Made by a program: the position numbers and the translations under genes
NCBI GenBank assembly: GCA_030536555.1
Contig: JAUNPU010000021.1
Span: 1-64,000 of the forward strand
Direction: 5' to 3'
DNA: 64,000 nucleotides
From: Eubacteriales bacterium
Lineage (GTDB): Bacteria > Bacillota > Clostridia > Lachnospirales > Lachnospiraceae
Shown here: positions 26,079 through 35,555 of the stretch, in pieces
Numbering within the stretch: position 1 is the stretch's first letter
How the letters are laid out: every line of letters starts with the position of its first letter
The notes under the pieces: model-generated
Database searches by the model: none
The model's input: the letters and a program-made list of their open reading frames with translations, nothing else
What the model was told of the DNA's origin: nothing

Positions 26079-27382
26079 TGGAAATTCAGGCAGCAATCGT
26101 ACTTGTTATCGTATTCTTTTTGTTACTGGCATTCAGTGTACCGGTATCCTTCAGCATCATCAGTGCCGCACTGGTTACCATCATCATGTTCTTAAGCCCG
26201 AACTTCGGTATGTTCATCTCGGCGCAGAAGCTGGTGGGCGGCATCGACAGCTTCTCCCTGCTGGCTGTTCCGTTCTTCATCCTGGCGGGACTTCTGATGA
26301 GCAGCGGCGGTATCGCAAGACGGCTGATCAACCTGGCACTTCTGGTTCTGGGTCATGTACCGGGTTCCCTGGCACTGACCAATATCGCAGGCAACGCGAT
26401 GTTCGGTTCCATCTCCGGTTCCGGTATCGCAGCGGCAACGGCAATCGGCGGCGTGATGAACCCGCTGGAAAAGGAACACGGATACGACGAGACATTTTCA
26501 GCGGCAGTCAACATTGCTTCCGCACCGGTGGGACAGCTGATTCCGCCGACCACGGCACCGATCATCTACTCCACCGCAGCAGGCGGCATCTCCGTATCTG
26601 CACTGCTGATGGCAGGCTGGATTCCGGGACTTCTGTGGTCCGGACTGTGCATGGTGGTTGCATTCCTCTATGCCAAGAAGCACGGATATGTCATCAAAGG
26701 CGAAAAGATTACAAGCACTCATGTGTTAAAGACAATATGGGAAGCAGTACCGAGCCTGTTCCTGATCGTGATCATTATCGGCGGAATCCTGTCCGGTAAA
26801 TTTACCCCGACGGAGGCTTCCGGCGTGGCAGTTGTGTATGCACTTCTTCTGGCAGTAGTCGTATACCGCAGCATCAAACCGTCCCAGCTTATGGGTATTC
26901 TGACGGATACGGCTGTGATGACCACAATCGTTATGCTGATCATCGGTGCTTCTTCTGTACTGAGCTTTGTGCTGTCCTTTACCGGACTTCCACAGGCAAT
27001 CAGCGCCCTGATGCTTGGCATTTCCAATAACAAGATCGTAATCCTGCTGATCATCAACCTGATCCTGCTGATTGTCGGCACCTTCATGGATATGGCTCCG
27101 GCACTGCTGATCTTCACGCCAATCTTTTTGCCGGTTGTAAAAGCTCTGGGAATGAGTCCGGTGCACTTCGGTATCATGATGATCATGAACCTGGCAATCG
27201 GAACCGTGACTCCGCCGGTGGGCAGCGTCCTGTTCGTAGGCTGCAGCGTGGCGAATCTTCCGGTGGAGGATGTCATGAAGAAGCTGGTACCGTTCTTCCT
27301 GGTAATCGCCGCAGGTCTGCTGTTCGTGACCTTCGTGCCGGCACTGTCCATGTGGCTGCCGGGCGTGCTGGGACTTCTGTAA
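26078..27382 (+). CDS. TRAP transporter large permease (DctM family)
   Basis: The 434-residue sodium-coupled transport subunit has about 12 helices. Hallmarks are VPFFILAGLLMSSGGIARRL, GSISGSGIAAATAIGGVM, IPPTTAPIIYSTAAG and the second repeat MDMAPALLIFTPIFLPV with TPPVGSVLFVGC. Length is normal. It is the last gene of the TRAP operon; the convergent AraC gene begins 77 bp further. Confidence 0.94.
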   Translation: MEIQAAIVLVIVFFLLLAFSVPVSFSIISAALVTIIMFLSPNFGMFISAQKLVGGIDSFSLLAVPFFILAGLLMSSGGIARRLINLALLVLGHVPGSLALTNIAGNAMFGSISGSGIAAATAIGGVMNPLEKEHGYDETFSAAVNIASAPVGQLIPPTTAPIIYSTAAGGISVSALLMAGWIPGLLWSGLCMVVAFLYAKKHGYVIKGEKITSTHVLKTIWEAVPSLFLIVIIIGGILSGKFTPTEASGVAVVYALLLAVVVYRSIKPSQLMGILTDTAVMTTIVMLIIGASSVLSFVLSFTGLPQAISALMLGISNNKIVILLIINLILLIVGTFMDMAPALLIFTPIFLPVVKALGMSPVHFGIMMIMNLAIGTVTPPVGSVLFVGCSVANLPVEDVMKKLVPFFLVIAAGLLFVTFVPALSMWLPGVLGLL

Positions 27383-27434
27383 GTCACCGGCTGAAATACA
27401 GGCGGCTGGCAGCAAAATGAGTCACCGGCTGAAA

Positions 27435-27477
27435 AGACCGGAATCCCGGCTGAGAAAGCTCAGCGGTATTCCGGTCT
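27435..27477. terminator. Hairpin between convergent TRAP and AraC genes
   Basis: AGACCGGAAT (27435-27444) pairs with ATTCCGGTCT (27468-27477), and GCTGAG/CTCAGC forms an inner stem. It overlaps the last codons of the AraC gene. Two copies of GTCACCGGCTGAAA at 27383 and 27421 flank the spacer. T-runs are lacking. Confidence 0.55.
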
Positions 27478-28365
27478 GGAACCAAGCTCAGGCTTGTTGG
27501 TGTAGGTGACGGTATTCAGAGTCTTACGGTACTTGAGAGGAGACAGGGTCATGTAGTGCTTGAACATCCGTTCAAAGTAGGTGAGACTTTCATATCCAAG
27601 GGTATGGGATATCTCCGAAATGCTCATGTCCGTCTCCTCCAGATATCGCTTCGCCTTGCGGATCCGGTGAATGTTGCTGTACTCACTGACCGTATAGCCG
27701 GTGACTTCCTTGAAAATCCGGCAGATGTAGGACTTGCTCAGGAAGAACTGGCTGGACAGCTCATCTAAGGAGATGGGACGTTCGCAGTTCTCCGACAGGT
27801 AGTCGGCAATCTTGTATGCCGCCTGGTACTTGGGATTGTCCGAGTCGTGGGGCATCTCCTGATTCTGACGGCGGACAAATTCCATGAGCTTGAAGAACCA
27901 GGACAGGATGTCAAGGTCAATGCCGATCCGGTAGTTGCGGCTGCGGGAAGCCAGGGAATGCCGGATACTGCGGAACAGGTTCAGAATCAGCGCCTGCTGT
28001 TCCCGGTCCAGATGGTAGACGCCATAGTAATCATCGAGAAACTGCACCAGATGGAGAGACGGATACAGGGCATCATAGGACTCCATCTTTTCGCGTGTGA
28101 TGTACAGGATGATGCGGTTATGTCCTTCATTGGAGCCGGTGACGGACTTGGTCATGTGAATGAGGTTGGAGGTGACCAGAATCAGGTCCCCGGCACGGGC
28201 AATGTACTCCCGGTTATTGAAGAAAAAGACACGTTCTCCTTCAATAATATAGAAGATCTCGTACTGCGTATGAAAGTGCTTGACGCGCATGTCGAACTTC
28301 TCGTAGCGGACCATCTGCTCCAGAGAAATCCCGTCGGTTTCGCCAAAATAAGTAACTTTTTCCAT
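27460..28365 (-). CDS. AraC-family regulator of the rhamnogalacturonan genes
   Basis: The 301-residue protein has a cupin N-terminal half (FDMRVKHFHTQYEIFYIIEGERVFF) and two C-terminal HTH motifs, SLDELSSQFFLSKSYICRIFKEVTG and SISEISHTLGYESLTYFERMFKHYM. It is divergent from GH105, sharing a 69-bp intergenic region with TATTATATAATAAA. That region could hold overlapping promoters. It probably senses an unsaturated or acetylated rhamnogalacturonan fragment and activates the 28435-31661 operon, perhaps also the TRAP genes. The ligand is inferred from context only. Confidence 0.86.
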   Translation of the reverse strand: MEKVTYFGETDGISLEQMVRYEKFDMRVKHFHTQYEIFYIIEGERVFFFNNREYIARAGDLILVTSNLIHMTKSVTGSNEGHNRIILYITREKMESYDALYPSLHLVQFLDDYYGVYHLDREQQALILNLFRSIRHSLASRSRNYRIGIDLDILSWFFKLMEFVRRQNQEMPHDSDNPKYQAAYKIADYLSENCERPISLDELSSQFFLSKSYICRIFKEVTGYTVSEYSNIHRIRKAKRYLEETDMSISEISHTLGYESLTYFERMFKHYMTLSPLKYRKTLNTVTYTNKPELGSRPEYR

Positions 28366-28434
28366 AAAATCAACAACCTTTCTTAAAAATATTATATAAT
28401 AAAGAACATAAAAAATCCAGTTGCGGAGGGGAAA

Positions 28435-29556
28435 ATGAGAGGAATCAATCAGAAAGAATTAGAACAGAAATTAGATCTTGTAATCAATAAATTAATGAAT
28501 TTAGGCGGCCCGGAGGATGAGCAGGAGCTGGCGGAAGGCGGCGAGAAGATCGGCTTTTTCAAGCGGGACTTCGGTATCCGCGAGTGGGACTGGCCCCAGG
28601 GCGTAGGTCTTTACGGACTGCTTAAGATCATGAAACAGAAGGGAAATGAGGAGTATCGGGATTTTTTGTATCAGTGGTTTAAGGAGAACATTGAGGCAGG
28701 ACTTCCGTCTAAAAATATCAACACCACCACACCGCTTCTGACTCTGGTGGAGTTCAATGAAATCTGTCAGGATCCTCAGTTTGAGGAGCTTTGCCTGACC
28801 TGGGCAGACTGGCTGATGAACTGCCTTCCCCGGACAAAGGAGGGCGGCTTCCAGCATGTGACCAGCGCCAACGGAGACCGTCAGGGCGTCCGTCTCAACG
28901 AGAGCGAGATGTGGATCGACACCTTGTTCATGACGGTGCTGTTCTTAAACCGCATGGGTCAGAAGTATAAGCGCCAGGACTGGATCGACGAGTCCATCCA
29001 TCAGGTGCTGATGCATATCAAGTATCTCTGCGACAAGCAGACCGGCCTGTTCTATCATGGCTGGACCTTCAACGAGCGCAACAACTTCGGCGGTATTTTC
29101 TGGTGCCGCGGCAACAGCTGGTTCACTCTGGGAATCCTGGATTACATCGATATGTTTGAGGGAACCATGAACGCAGGGGTGAAGAGCTTTGTCATCGATA
29201 CCTACAAGGCACAGGTGGAGAAGTTAAAAGAGCTTCAGGATCAGAAGACCGGTCTGTGGCACACGGTTCTGACCGACCCCACCAGCTATCTGGAGACCTC
29301 CGGAACCGCAGCCATCACCGCAGGCATTATCAAGGGTATCCGCTATGGCATTCTGGACGACTCCTACCTGCCGTGCGTGACGAAGGCAGTACAGGGCATC
29401 CTCAACAATGTGGCTGAGGACGGCACGGTGCTGAACGTATCCGGCGGAACCGGCATGGGATACAATGCGGATCATTACAAGAACATTCTGATCGCGCCGA
29501 TGGCTTACGGACAGTCCCTGACCATTCTGGCACTGGCTGAGGCACTGGCAATCTGA
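28435..29556 (+). CDS. GH105 unsaturated rhamnogalacturonyl hydrolase
   Basis: The 373-residue (alpha/alpha)6-barrel enzyme belongs to the YteR/YesR family, which removes the 4,5-unsaturated galacturonate left by rhamnogalacturonan lyases. Seen are WDWPQGVGLYGL, LNESEMWIDTLFMTVLFL with the catalytic Asp, YHGWTFNERNN and FWCRGNSWFTLG. No signal peptide is present, so it is cytoplasmic. The start has TTGCGGAGGGGA. No rhamnogalacturonan lyase is in the window, so fragments must come from an enzyme encoded elsewhere or from other gut species. Confidence 0.92.
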   Translation: MRGINQKELEQKLDLVINKLMNLGGPEDEQELAEGGEKIGFFKRDFGIREWDWPQGVGLYGLLKIMKQKGNEEYRDFLYQWFKENIEAGLPSKNINTTTPLLTLVEFNEICQDPQFEELCLTWADWLMNCLPRTKEGGFQHVTSANGDRQGVRLNESEMWIDTLFMTVLFLNRMGQKYKRQDWIDESIHQVLMHIKYLCDKQTGLFYHGWTFNERNNFGGIFWCRGNSWFTLGILDYIDMFEGTMNAGVKSFVIDTYKAQVEKLKELQDQKTGLWHTVLTDPTSYLETSGTAAITAGIIKGIRYGILDDSYLPCVTKAVQGILNNVAEDGTVLNVSGGTGMGYNADHYKNILIAPMAYGQSLTILALAEALAI

Positions 29557-29589
29557 TGGTGTGACCGGGACGAAGACGGGAGCTGTTGT

Positions 29590-30831
29590 ATGGAAATTTT
29601 ATTTCACAAAATGGATGGAGTGCAGGAGGACACGGAGTTTCTGCGGATTCCGGAGCTGTCCAATGGATTTACAGGAAATGGGGAGGCAGCAGCGCCGGAC
29701 ATGCCGTCAGGCATGCTGCCGGTCAGCCTGTATTCCGGGCAGGTAGCTTTCGGCGTCTATGGAATCAGCCTTGTGCTGGAGGCGAGAGAGGATATTGAGA
29801 GACTGTATCTGTTCACCGGGCGCAGGCAGCTGAGAGAGGTGGTATCCCTGAAGCGGGGAGAGCGTCTGGTTCGGGTGTTCTATCAGTCGGCAGCAGAGAT
29901 TATTCCCCGCTATGAGGAAACGGTGTATCCGGTCAGCCACCTGTCAGTCACCTTCTGCACCTTACACCCGGAAGCAGTCCGGGTGTGCTGCTGCAAGGCA
30001 GAACCGGCTCCCGGCGCGGCGCGGATATTCCTGTGCGGAGATTCTACGGTGACAGACCACAGCAGTGAGCAGCCTTACAATCCCGGCGCCTGCTATGGAG
30101 CCTGGGGACAGGCGCTCACGGCATATCTGAACGGTCCGGTGGCAGTGGAGAATCAGGCTCATTGCGGACTGACCACAGAGAATTTTGAGAAGGAAGGTCA
30201 TCTGGAGCTTGTAAAGCGGCATATCCGGAAAGGGGATCTCTGCCTGTTTCAGTTCGCCCACAACGACCAGAAGCTGCCGCATCTGATGGCGGAGACCGGC
30301 TATGCAGACTATCTGCGCCGGTTTATCCGGGAGATTCGAAGTCTGGGCGGTCAGCCGGTACTGGTAACGCCGCTGGGACGAAATATCTGGAACGAGGACG
30401 GAACCTATCTGGATCTGCTGGAAGATTACGCGAGAGCAGTCCGGCAGATCGGGAGCGAGACGGATACGTCGGTGATCGATCTCCACGGGTATTCTGTGGA
30501 CCGGATCCGGAGACAGGGAATGGAGCGAAGCTGCGATTATTTCCATCCGGATGACTACACCCACAACAATGAATACGGAGCCTGCCTGTTTGCCGGTTAC
30601 ATTGCCGGAGAGCTGGGAAGGCAGCTTGCCGGATGGGACACAAGGACGAAGCCGGGACCTGATTTTGAGCCGCCGCACCATGTCTGGGACGGGCTTAAGG
30701 GCAACGGATATCAGGAGCAGGCAGCCGGACAGAAGGAGCAGTTTGACCGGATGGAGAAATCGACCGGAGCGCTGCTGGAGGTGATCCGGGAAGCCAGGAA
30801 AAAGGCAGGACATTTGAAGCAGGACCTGTAA
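29590..30831 (+). CDS. SGNH rhamnogalacturonan acetylesterase (CE12-like)
   Basis: The 413-residue protein has a ~135-residue N-terminal beta-rich extension and an SGNH esterase domain: FLCGDSTVTDHSS (block I Ser), NQAHCGLTTENF (block II Gly), FQFAHNDQK (block III Asn) and DYFHPDDYTHNNEYGA (block V Asp-x-x-His). These are the CE12 rhamnogalacturonan acetylesterase blocks. There is no signal peptide, consistent with deacetylation inside the cell. It follows GH105 after 33 bp in the same operon. The ~55-residue tail is charged and helical. Confidence 0.88.
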   Translation: MEILFHKMDGVQEDTEFLRIPELSNGFTGNGEAAAPDMPSGMLPVSLYSGQVAFGVYGISLVLEAREDIERLYLFTGRRQLREVVSLKRGERLVRVFYQSAAEIIPRYEETVYPVSHLSVTFCTLHPEAVRVCCCKAEPAPGAARIFLCGDSTVTDHSSEQPYNPGACYGAWGQALTAYLNGPVAVENQAHCGLTTENFEKEGHLELVKRHIRKGDLCLFQFAHNDQKLPHLMAETGYADYLRRFIREIRSLGGQPVLVTPLGRNIWNEDGTYLDLLEDYARAVRQIGSETDTSVIDLHGYSVDRIRRQGMERSCDYFHPDDYTHNNEYGACLFAGYIAGELGRQLAGWDTRTKPGPDFEPPHHVWDGLKGNGYQEQAAGQKEQFDRMEKSTGALLEVIREARKKAGHLKQDL

Positions 30832-30848
30832 AGGGAAAGGGATAACAC

Positions 30849-31661
30849 ATGAAAATAGGAGTTCGTGCACACGATTATGGAAAGCGGGAGGTGGAGGAGC
30901 TGGCAGAGCTGCTTCATGACGAGGATTATGAGGCGGCTCAGCTGGCACTGCCGAAGGCATTCATAGGAATCGACCGCTATGAGGACATTACCTCAGAGAA
31001 GCTGGAGCGGATCCGGCGGGCATTTGAGAAGCAGCAGGTGGAAATACCGGTATTTGGCTGCTACATGGATCTGGGCAATCCGGATCCGGAGGTACGTGCT
31101 TATGCCGTGGACACGCTGAAAAAGAGTCTGACCTGGGCGAAGGAGCTGGGGGCACACGTCGTCGGCACAGAGACTGCGTATCCCCACCTGTCTTCGGAGG
31201 AGCGGAAGCAGTGGAAGCCATTTATGCAGGACAGCATTCTCCGTGTGATGGAGGAGGCAGTGCGGGTCGATATGCGGCTGGCGATTGAACCGGTCTGGTG
31301 GCATCCGCTGGAGGATCTGGAGACAACGCTGGGGATTGTGGACCGGGTACAGGATGCAGAGCATCTGCGGCTGATCTTCGACGCCTCGAATCTTCTGAAG
31401 GATCCGAAGGGGACGGATCAGGACCGCTGCTGGACGGAATGGCTGGAAGCCATCGGAACTTATGTGGATGTGCTTCATATCAAGGATTTCAGTCTGGATC
31501 GGAGGAAGCAGTACCAGACCGAGGCCCTTGGCGCCGGAGTCATGGAGTACGGGGCAATCAGCAGATGGCTTCAGAAGCAGAACCGGGAAATCTACCTGCT
31601 TCGGGAGGAAATGAACCTGCTGTTTGCAAAGGAAGATATTGAATTTATGCGTAAGCTGTGA
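30849..31661 (+). CDS. TIM-barrel sugar isomerase/epimerase (xylose-isomerase-like)
   Basis: The 270-residue protein has the AP-endonuclease-2-like TIM barrel with expected metal ligands: the Glu in LAIEPVWWHP, the Asp in LIFDASNLL, the His in VLHIKDFSL and the Glu in YLLREEMNLLF. Such proteins isomerise or epimerise sugars or sugar acids. It is the last gene of the GH105 operon, 17 bp after the acetylesterase, and may act on a galacturonate- or rhamnose-derived product. No specific reaction can be assigned. Confidence 0.82.
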   Translation: MKIGVRAHDYGKREVEELAELLHDEDYEAAQLALPKAFIGIDRYEDITSEKLERIRRAFEKQQVEIPVFGCYMDLGNPDPEVRAYAVDTLKKSLTWAKELGAHVVGTETAYPHLSSEERKQWKPFMQDSILRVMEEAVRVDMRLAIEPVWWHPLEDLETTLGIVDRVQDAEHLRLIFDASNLLKDPKGTDQDRCWTEWLEAIGTYVDVLHIKDFSLDRRKQYQTEALGAGVMEYGAISRWLQKQNREIYLLREEMNLLFAKEDIEFMRKL

Positions 31662-31808
31662 GTATGGGGCTGTCACTTAGTGGCAGCCTCAACGATTATC
31701 CATATTTTGTCGAATCTTGTCGCATTTTGTACTTGACTCTTTTGCAAAAGTCATGCAAACTATAAGAAATAGTTTATAAAACTACATAACGAGTGGAGGA
31801 TGTTTCTT

Positions 31809-32642
31809 ATGGTACAGATTGTCACAGATTCGTCGAGTTTATATAAGGTGGAGGAGGCCCGGGAGCTGGGGTTTGAGTCGATTCCGCTGTGTGTGCATAT
31901 TGAGGAGTGGGAGGGCAGAGACCTTCAGATGGATATGAAGGAGTTCTATGACCGGATTCGCCGGGGGCAGATTCCAAAGTCCTCACAGCCGCCGATCGGC
32001 GAGGTGGTGGAGCTGTATGAGGCCTATCCGGAGGATGAGATCATCAACATCGCCATGGCGGACGGGCTTTCCGGGACCTATCACAGTGCCTGCAGTGCCA
32101 GGGAGATGGTGGACAACCGGGAACATATCACGGTATTCAACAGCCGGACCCTCTGCGGACCTCACCGCTATATGGTGGAGAAGGCCCAGCAGATGAAGAC
32201 GGAGGGGAAGAGCGCGGCGGAGATTCTGGAGTGGCTGAAGGAGGCTGCGGAGAAGACCGAGTCCTTCCTGATTCCGCAGGACTTTTCCTTTCTTCGCCGT
32301 GGCGGACGCCTGACGCCGGTGGCAGCAGCTCTGGGCTCTGTGCTGAAGCTGAAGCCGGTGATGACGCTGACAAAGGACGGAAAGCGTCTGGACAAGTTCA
32401 TGGTGAAGCGGACCATGTCCTCCGCCGTGGCAGGAATTCTTGCATATTTAAAAGAAAAGAAGCTGGATGCACGCCATATCGTCTACATCGCCCATGCAGA
32501 CGCTTTAGAGGACGCAAAGCAGGTTGCGGCGCAGATTCGTGCCGCTCTGGGAGAACTGGATATCCGTTTTCTGGAGCTCAGTCCGGCATTTGTGACCCAG
32601 GGAGGGCCGCGCTGCGTGGCGATTCAGTATATTGAGCGGTGA
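31809..32642 (+). CDS. DegV-family fatty-acid-binding protein
   Basis: The 277-residue protein matches DegV: IVTDSSSLYKVEEARELG, SSQPPIGEVVELYE, MADGLSGTYHSACSAREMV and FLIPQDFSFLRRGGRLTPVAAALGSVLKLKPV. In characterised Firmicutes such proteins (FakB) bind fatty acids for the FakA kinase; no FakA gene is nearby. ATG 31809 is preferred to 31800 because GTGGAGGATG sits 8-9 bases before it. Upstream, GACTCTTTTGC and GCAAAAGTC form a near-palindrome around 31735-31752 that could be an operator. Confidence 0.9.
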   Translation: MVQIVTDSSSLYKVEEARELGFESIPLCVHIEEWEGRDLQMDMKEFYDRIRRGQIPKSSQPPIGEVVELYEAYPEDEIINIAMADGLSGTYHSACSAREMVDNREHITVFNSRTLCGPHRYMVEKAQQMKTEGKSAAEILEWLKEAAEKTESFLIPQDFSFLRRGGRLTPVAAALGSVLKLKPVMTLTKDGKRLDKFMVKRTMSSAVAGILAYLKEKKLDARHIVYIAHADALEDAKQVAAQIRAALGELDIRFLELSPAFVTQGGPRCVAIQYIER

Positions 32643-32754
32643 TTTTTGCGTCTGCTGTCTTGTGAAAACTGGAGCATTTCTGTGGCGTTTATGCATGAAA
32701 ATGCATGATAATGTATAAAATACAAAAAATATAAATTTTTATGCAAAAAAGGGC

Positions 32755-32782
32755 TTGATTATTTTCGGAAATCATGTATAAT
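32755..32782 (+). promoter_or_regulatory. Promoter of the amino-acid ABC transporter operon
   Basis: TTGATT at 32755-32760 and TATAAT at 32777-32782 are separated by 16 bp. The leader to the start at 32879 would be about 90 nt. Confidence 0.7.
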
Positions 32783-32809
32783 GAGTAACATGTTAAGGGT
32801 AATTAATAT

Positions 32810-32860
32810 TTATGCACGGCAAGCATGGGTGATGAATATTATACATCCGTGAGTGCATAA
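32810..32860 (+). promoter_or_regulatory. Inverted repeat in the ABC transporter leader
   Basis: TTATGCAC at 32810-32817 faces GTGCATAA at 32853-32860, just before the AGGAGG ribosome site. It could be an RNA stem that presents or hides the ribosome site, or a protein site downstream of the promoter. I recognise no riboswitch class. Confidence 0.45.
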
Positions 32861-32878
32861 CATGAGGAGGATATTATT

Positions 32879-33826
32879 ATGAAGAAGAAAATGATCGCAC
32901 TTTCCATGGCAGCATGTATGGCAGCTTCCCTGACCGCATGTGGCGGCAGCAAGCCGGCAGAGACTACCGCAGCAGCAACTGAGGCTGCAGCAGAGACCAC
33001 CACCGCAGCAGCGGCTGAGACTTCCGCAGAGGCAGCAGAGACCACCGCAGCAGAAGCAGCGGCTGAGATCGAGACCGTAACTCCAGGCAAGCTGACCGTG
33101 GCAACCAGCCCGGACTTCGCACCTTATGAGTTCTATGCAATCGGCGAGGACGGATCACCGAAGTTGGCAGGCTTTGATATGGCGCTGGCTCAGTACATTG
33201 CAGATTATCTGGGACTGGAGTTGGAGGTTGTCACCGTTGACTTCGACGGCGTGCTGACCGAGCTGCAGACCAAGTCCGTAGACCTGGGTATGGCTGGACT
33301 TTCTCCGGATCCGAAGCGTGAAGCTATCATGGATTTCTCTGATATTTACTATACCGGCGGTCAGTCCTTAGTGACCACCAAGGCAAATGAGGCTGTATAC
33401 AACACCTTCGAGGCAATCAACAAGCCGGAGGTATCCGTAGGCGCACAGACCGGTTCCATTCAGATGGATCTGGCTACCACCAACAGCCCGGATGCTGACA
33501 TCGTGGCACTGCCGAAGGTTACGGATATCATTTCCGAGCTGCTGACCGGCAAGATGGATGCAGCTTACATCGAGACCGACGTAGCTGTCAGCTACCAGAA
33601 GAACTACCCGGATCTGGCAATCGTACTGGATGTTCCCTATGATTCCGAGGGCTCCTCTGTAGGTGTATGCAAGGGCAATGAGGCTCTGTTAAAGGGTGTC
33701 AACGAGGCGATTGCAAAGGCAATGTCCGACGGTACCATGAAGCAGTTCGTAGCAGATGCCAACGAGCAGGCTTCCGGCGAGAAGTATGAGGGTCTGTTAG
33801 GAGCAGACGGACAGGTTCAGCAGTAA
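32879..33826 (+). CDS. Amino-acid ABC transporter substrate-binding lipoprotein
   Basis: The 315-residue lipoprotein has a signal peptide ending in the lipobox LTAC, with Cys about residue 21. A ~40-residue Ala/Thr/Glu linker starting GGSKPAETTAA follows. The family 3 solute-binding domain shows LTVATSPDFAPYEFY, AGFDMALAQYIADYLGLELE, VDLGMAGLSPDPKREAIMDFS and KMDAAYIETDVA. It should bind a polar amino acid at the outer membrane face. A hairpin at 33851-33884 separates it from the permease gene, likely keeping the binding protein in excess. The linker is shared with the BMP lipoprotein at 43154. Confidence 0.93.
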   Translation: MKKKMIALSMAACMAASLTACGGSKPAETTAAATEAAAETTTAAAAETSAEAAETTAAEAAAEIETVTPGKLTVATSPDFAPYEFYAIGEDGSPKLAGFDMALAQYIADYLGLELEVVTVDFDGVLTELQTKSVDLGMAGLSPDPKREAIMDFSDIYYTGGQSLVTTKANEAVYNTFEAINKPEVSVGAQTGSIQMDLATTNSPDADIVALPKVTDIISELLTGKMDAAYIETDVAVSYQKNYPDLAIVLDVPYDSEGSSVGVCKGNEALLKGVNEAIAKAMSDGTMKQFVADANEQASGEKYEGLLGADGQVQQ

Positions 33827-33850
33827 GCGGCAGCAATAAAATAAATTCCA

Positions 33851-33884
33851 CCAGGTTCTCCCCTGAATGAAGGGGAGAATCTGG
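33851..33884 (+). terminator. Partial-terminator or mRNA-stabilising hairpin
   Basis: CCAGGTTCTCCCCT pairs with AGGGGAGAATCTGG across a 6-nt loop, with one G-U pair. No adjacent T-run is present. It is placed between the binding protein and membrane subunit genes, as is common for unequal expression. Confidence 0.65.
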
Positions 33885-33931
33885 CTGTTTACGGGAAACA
33901 CTTTTTTCATGTATTTTGGAGGGACTACCTG

Positions 33932-34717
33932 ATGGATCAATTCATTCAATTAGAAAATTTTGCGAAGATCGCACCCTATGCCAAACTGTTTCAGCAGGGC
34001 GTGGTCGTTACGGTGCTGCTGTCCGTGTTCACAGTAGCCATCGGCTTCTGTCTGGCGCTGGTTCTGGCACTGATGCGGATGTCCAATATCCGCCCGTTCC
34101 GTGCACTGGGGCTGGATGAGAACGGTCACCTGCGGGAGAGCGGCTTTCTGGCGGCAATCAGCAAGTTCAACCCGCTGGCATTTCTGGCTACCGCTTACGT
34201 GGAGATTCTTCGTTCCACCCCTGTGCTGGTCCAGATCTTTATTATTTACTATGGTGTGTTCAGTGTGATCGAGCTGCCGACCTTTCAGATCTTCGGCTTT
34301 ATCAAGTTCAACCGGTTCTTCCCGGGCGTAGTGGCTCTGGGTATGAACTCTGGTGCTTATCTGTGTGAGATCATCCGTGCAGGTATCCAGTCCATAGACG
34401 GCGGACAGACCGAGGCATCCCGCTCTCTGGGACTGTCCCAGGCGCAGACTCTGCGTTACATCATTCTGCCTCAGGCTCTCAGGAATATCCTGCCGGCAAT
34501 TGCCAATGAGTTCGTTGTCATTATCAAGGAGTCAGCAGTTACCTACACCATCGGTGTGCAGGATATCATGTCTGCGGTCAATGCGGTCAAGGGCGCGACC
34601 TTTGTCATCATCGAACCGCTGATGGTGGCGACGGCAGTGTACTTCTGCCTGTGCTTCCCGACCTCCAAGCTGATTGCGTATTTTGAAAGGAGAATGAGCC
34701 ATGGCAGCAAACGATAG
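33932..34717 (+). CDS. Amino-acid ABC transporter permease (HisM/GlnP family)
   Basis: The 261-residue protein has about five membrane helices and the EAA loop [39 protein letters not shown] that contacts the ATPase. Also present is [19 protein letters not shown], typical of polar-amino-acid permeases. An insert of ~30 residues after the first helix ([21 protein letters not shown]) is longer than in minimal family members. Its end overlaps the ATPase start by 17 bp. Confidence 0.92.
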   Translation: MDQFIQLENFAKIAPYAKLFQQGVVVTVLLSVFTVAIGFCLALVLALMRMSNIRPFRALGLDENGHLRESGFLAAISKFNPLAFLATAYVEILRSTPVLVQIFIIYYGVFSVIELPTFQIFGFIKFNRFFPGVVALGMNSGAYLCEIIRAGIQSIDGGQTEASRSLGLSQAQTLRYIILPQALRNILPAIANEFVVIIKESAVTYTIGVQDIMSAVNAVKGATFVIIEPLMVATAVYFCLCFPTSKLIAYFERRMSHGSKR

Positions 34718-35477
34718 TATGATTCAGGTAACAGACTTAAAGAAATATTACGCCGGCGGTGCCATCAAGGCGCTGGACGGCGTGACCATTGATATCAATA
34801 AGGGCGATGTGATGGCGGTGATCGGACCGTCCGGTTCCGGCAAGTCCACCTTCCTGCGGAGCCTGAACCTGATGGAGGAGCCCACCGGCGGCGCCATCGT
34901 GTTCAACGGCGTTGACATTACCAAGAAGAAGTACAGGGATGCAGACGGAAAGCTGGTGAAGCTGGATATCGACTCCCTGCGTCAGAAGATGGGTATGGTA
35001 TTCCAGCATTTCAACCTGTTCCCCCATATGACGCTGCTGGAAAATATGACCCTGGCACCCATGAAGGTGAAGGGCATCAGCAAGGAAGAGGCGGAGAAGA
35101 AGGCACTGGAGCTTCTGGACCGGGTAGGCTTAAAGGACCGTGCAGGAGCATATCCGATTCAGCTTTCCGGCGGACAGAAGCAGCGTGTGGCGATTGTCCG
35201 CGCCCTGGCGATGGAGCCGGAGGTGATGCTGTTTGACGAGCCGACTTCCGCACTGGACCCGGAGATGGTCGGTGAGGTTCTGGATGTTATGAAGGAGCTG
35301 GCACAGGAAGGCATGACCATGGTGGTGGTTACCCACGAGATGGGATTTGCCCGGGAGGTCAGCAACCGGGTGCTGTTCATGGCAGATGGAAAGCTGCTGG
35401 AGAAGGGGACACCGGAGGATATCTTCGATCATCCGCAGAATCCGCGGCTGAAGGACTTCCTGGCAAAGGTATTGTAA
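34701..35477 (+). CDS. Amino-acid ABC transporter ATP-binding protein
   Basis: The 258-residue ATPase has Walker [18 protein letters not shown], the Q-loop [17 protein letters not shown], the signature [16 protein letters not shown] and Walker [17 protein letters not shown]. It closely follows the GlnQ/HisP pattern. An insertion ([19 protein letters not shown]) before the Q-loop is common in Clostridia. It is the third gene of the transporter, overlapping the permease gene. Confidence 0.95.
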   Translation: MAANDSMIQVTDLKKYYAGGAIKALDGVTIDINKGDVMAVIGPSGSGKSTFLRSLNLMEEPTGGAIVFNGVDITKKKYRDADGKLVKLDIDSLRQKMGMVFQHFNLFPHMTLLENMTLAPMKVKGISKEEAEKKALELLDRVGLKDRAGAYPIQLSGGQKQRVAIVRALAMEPEVMLFDEPTSALDPEMVGEVLDVMKELAQEGMTMVVVTHEMGFAREVSNRVLFMADGKLLEKGTPEDIFDHPQNPRLKDFLAKVL

Positions 35478-35555
35478 GTAAGAGGCGTTTCTGGCTGCGG
35501 TGGATCCGGGGCCGGAGGCGCTTTCTATGTATAAGAGCATAAAGGAGAATGTGAC

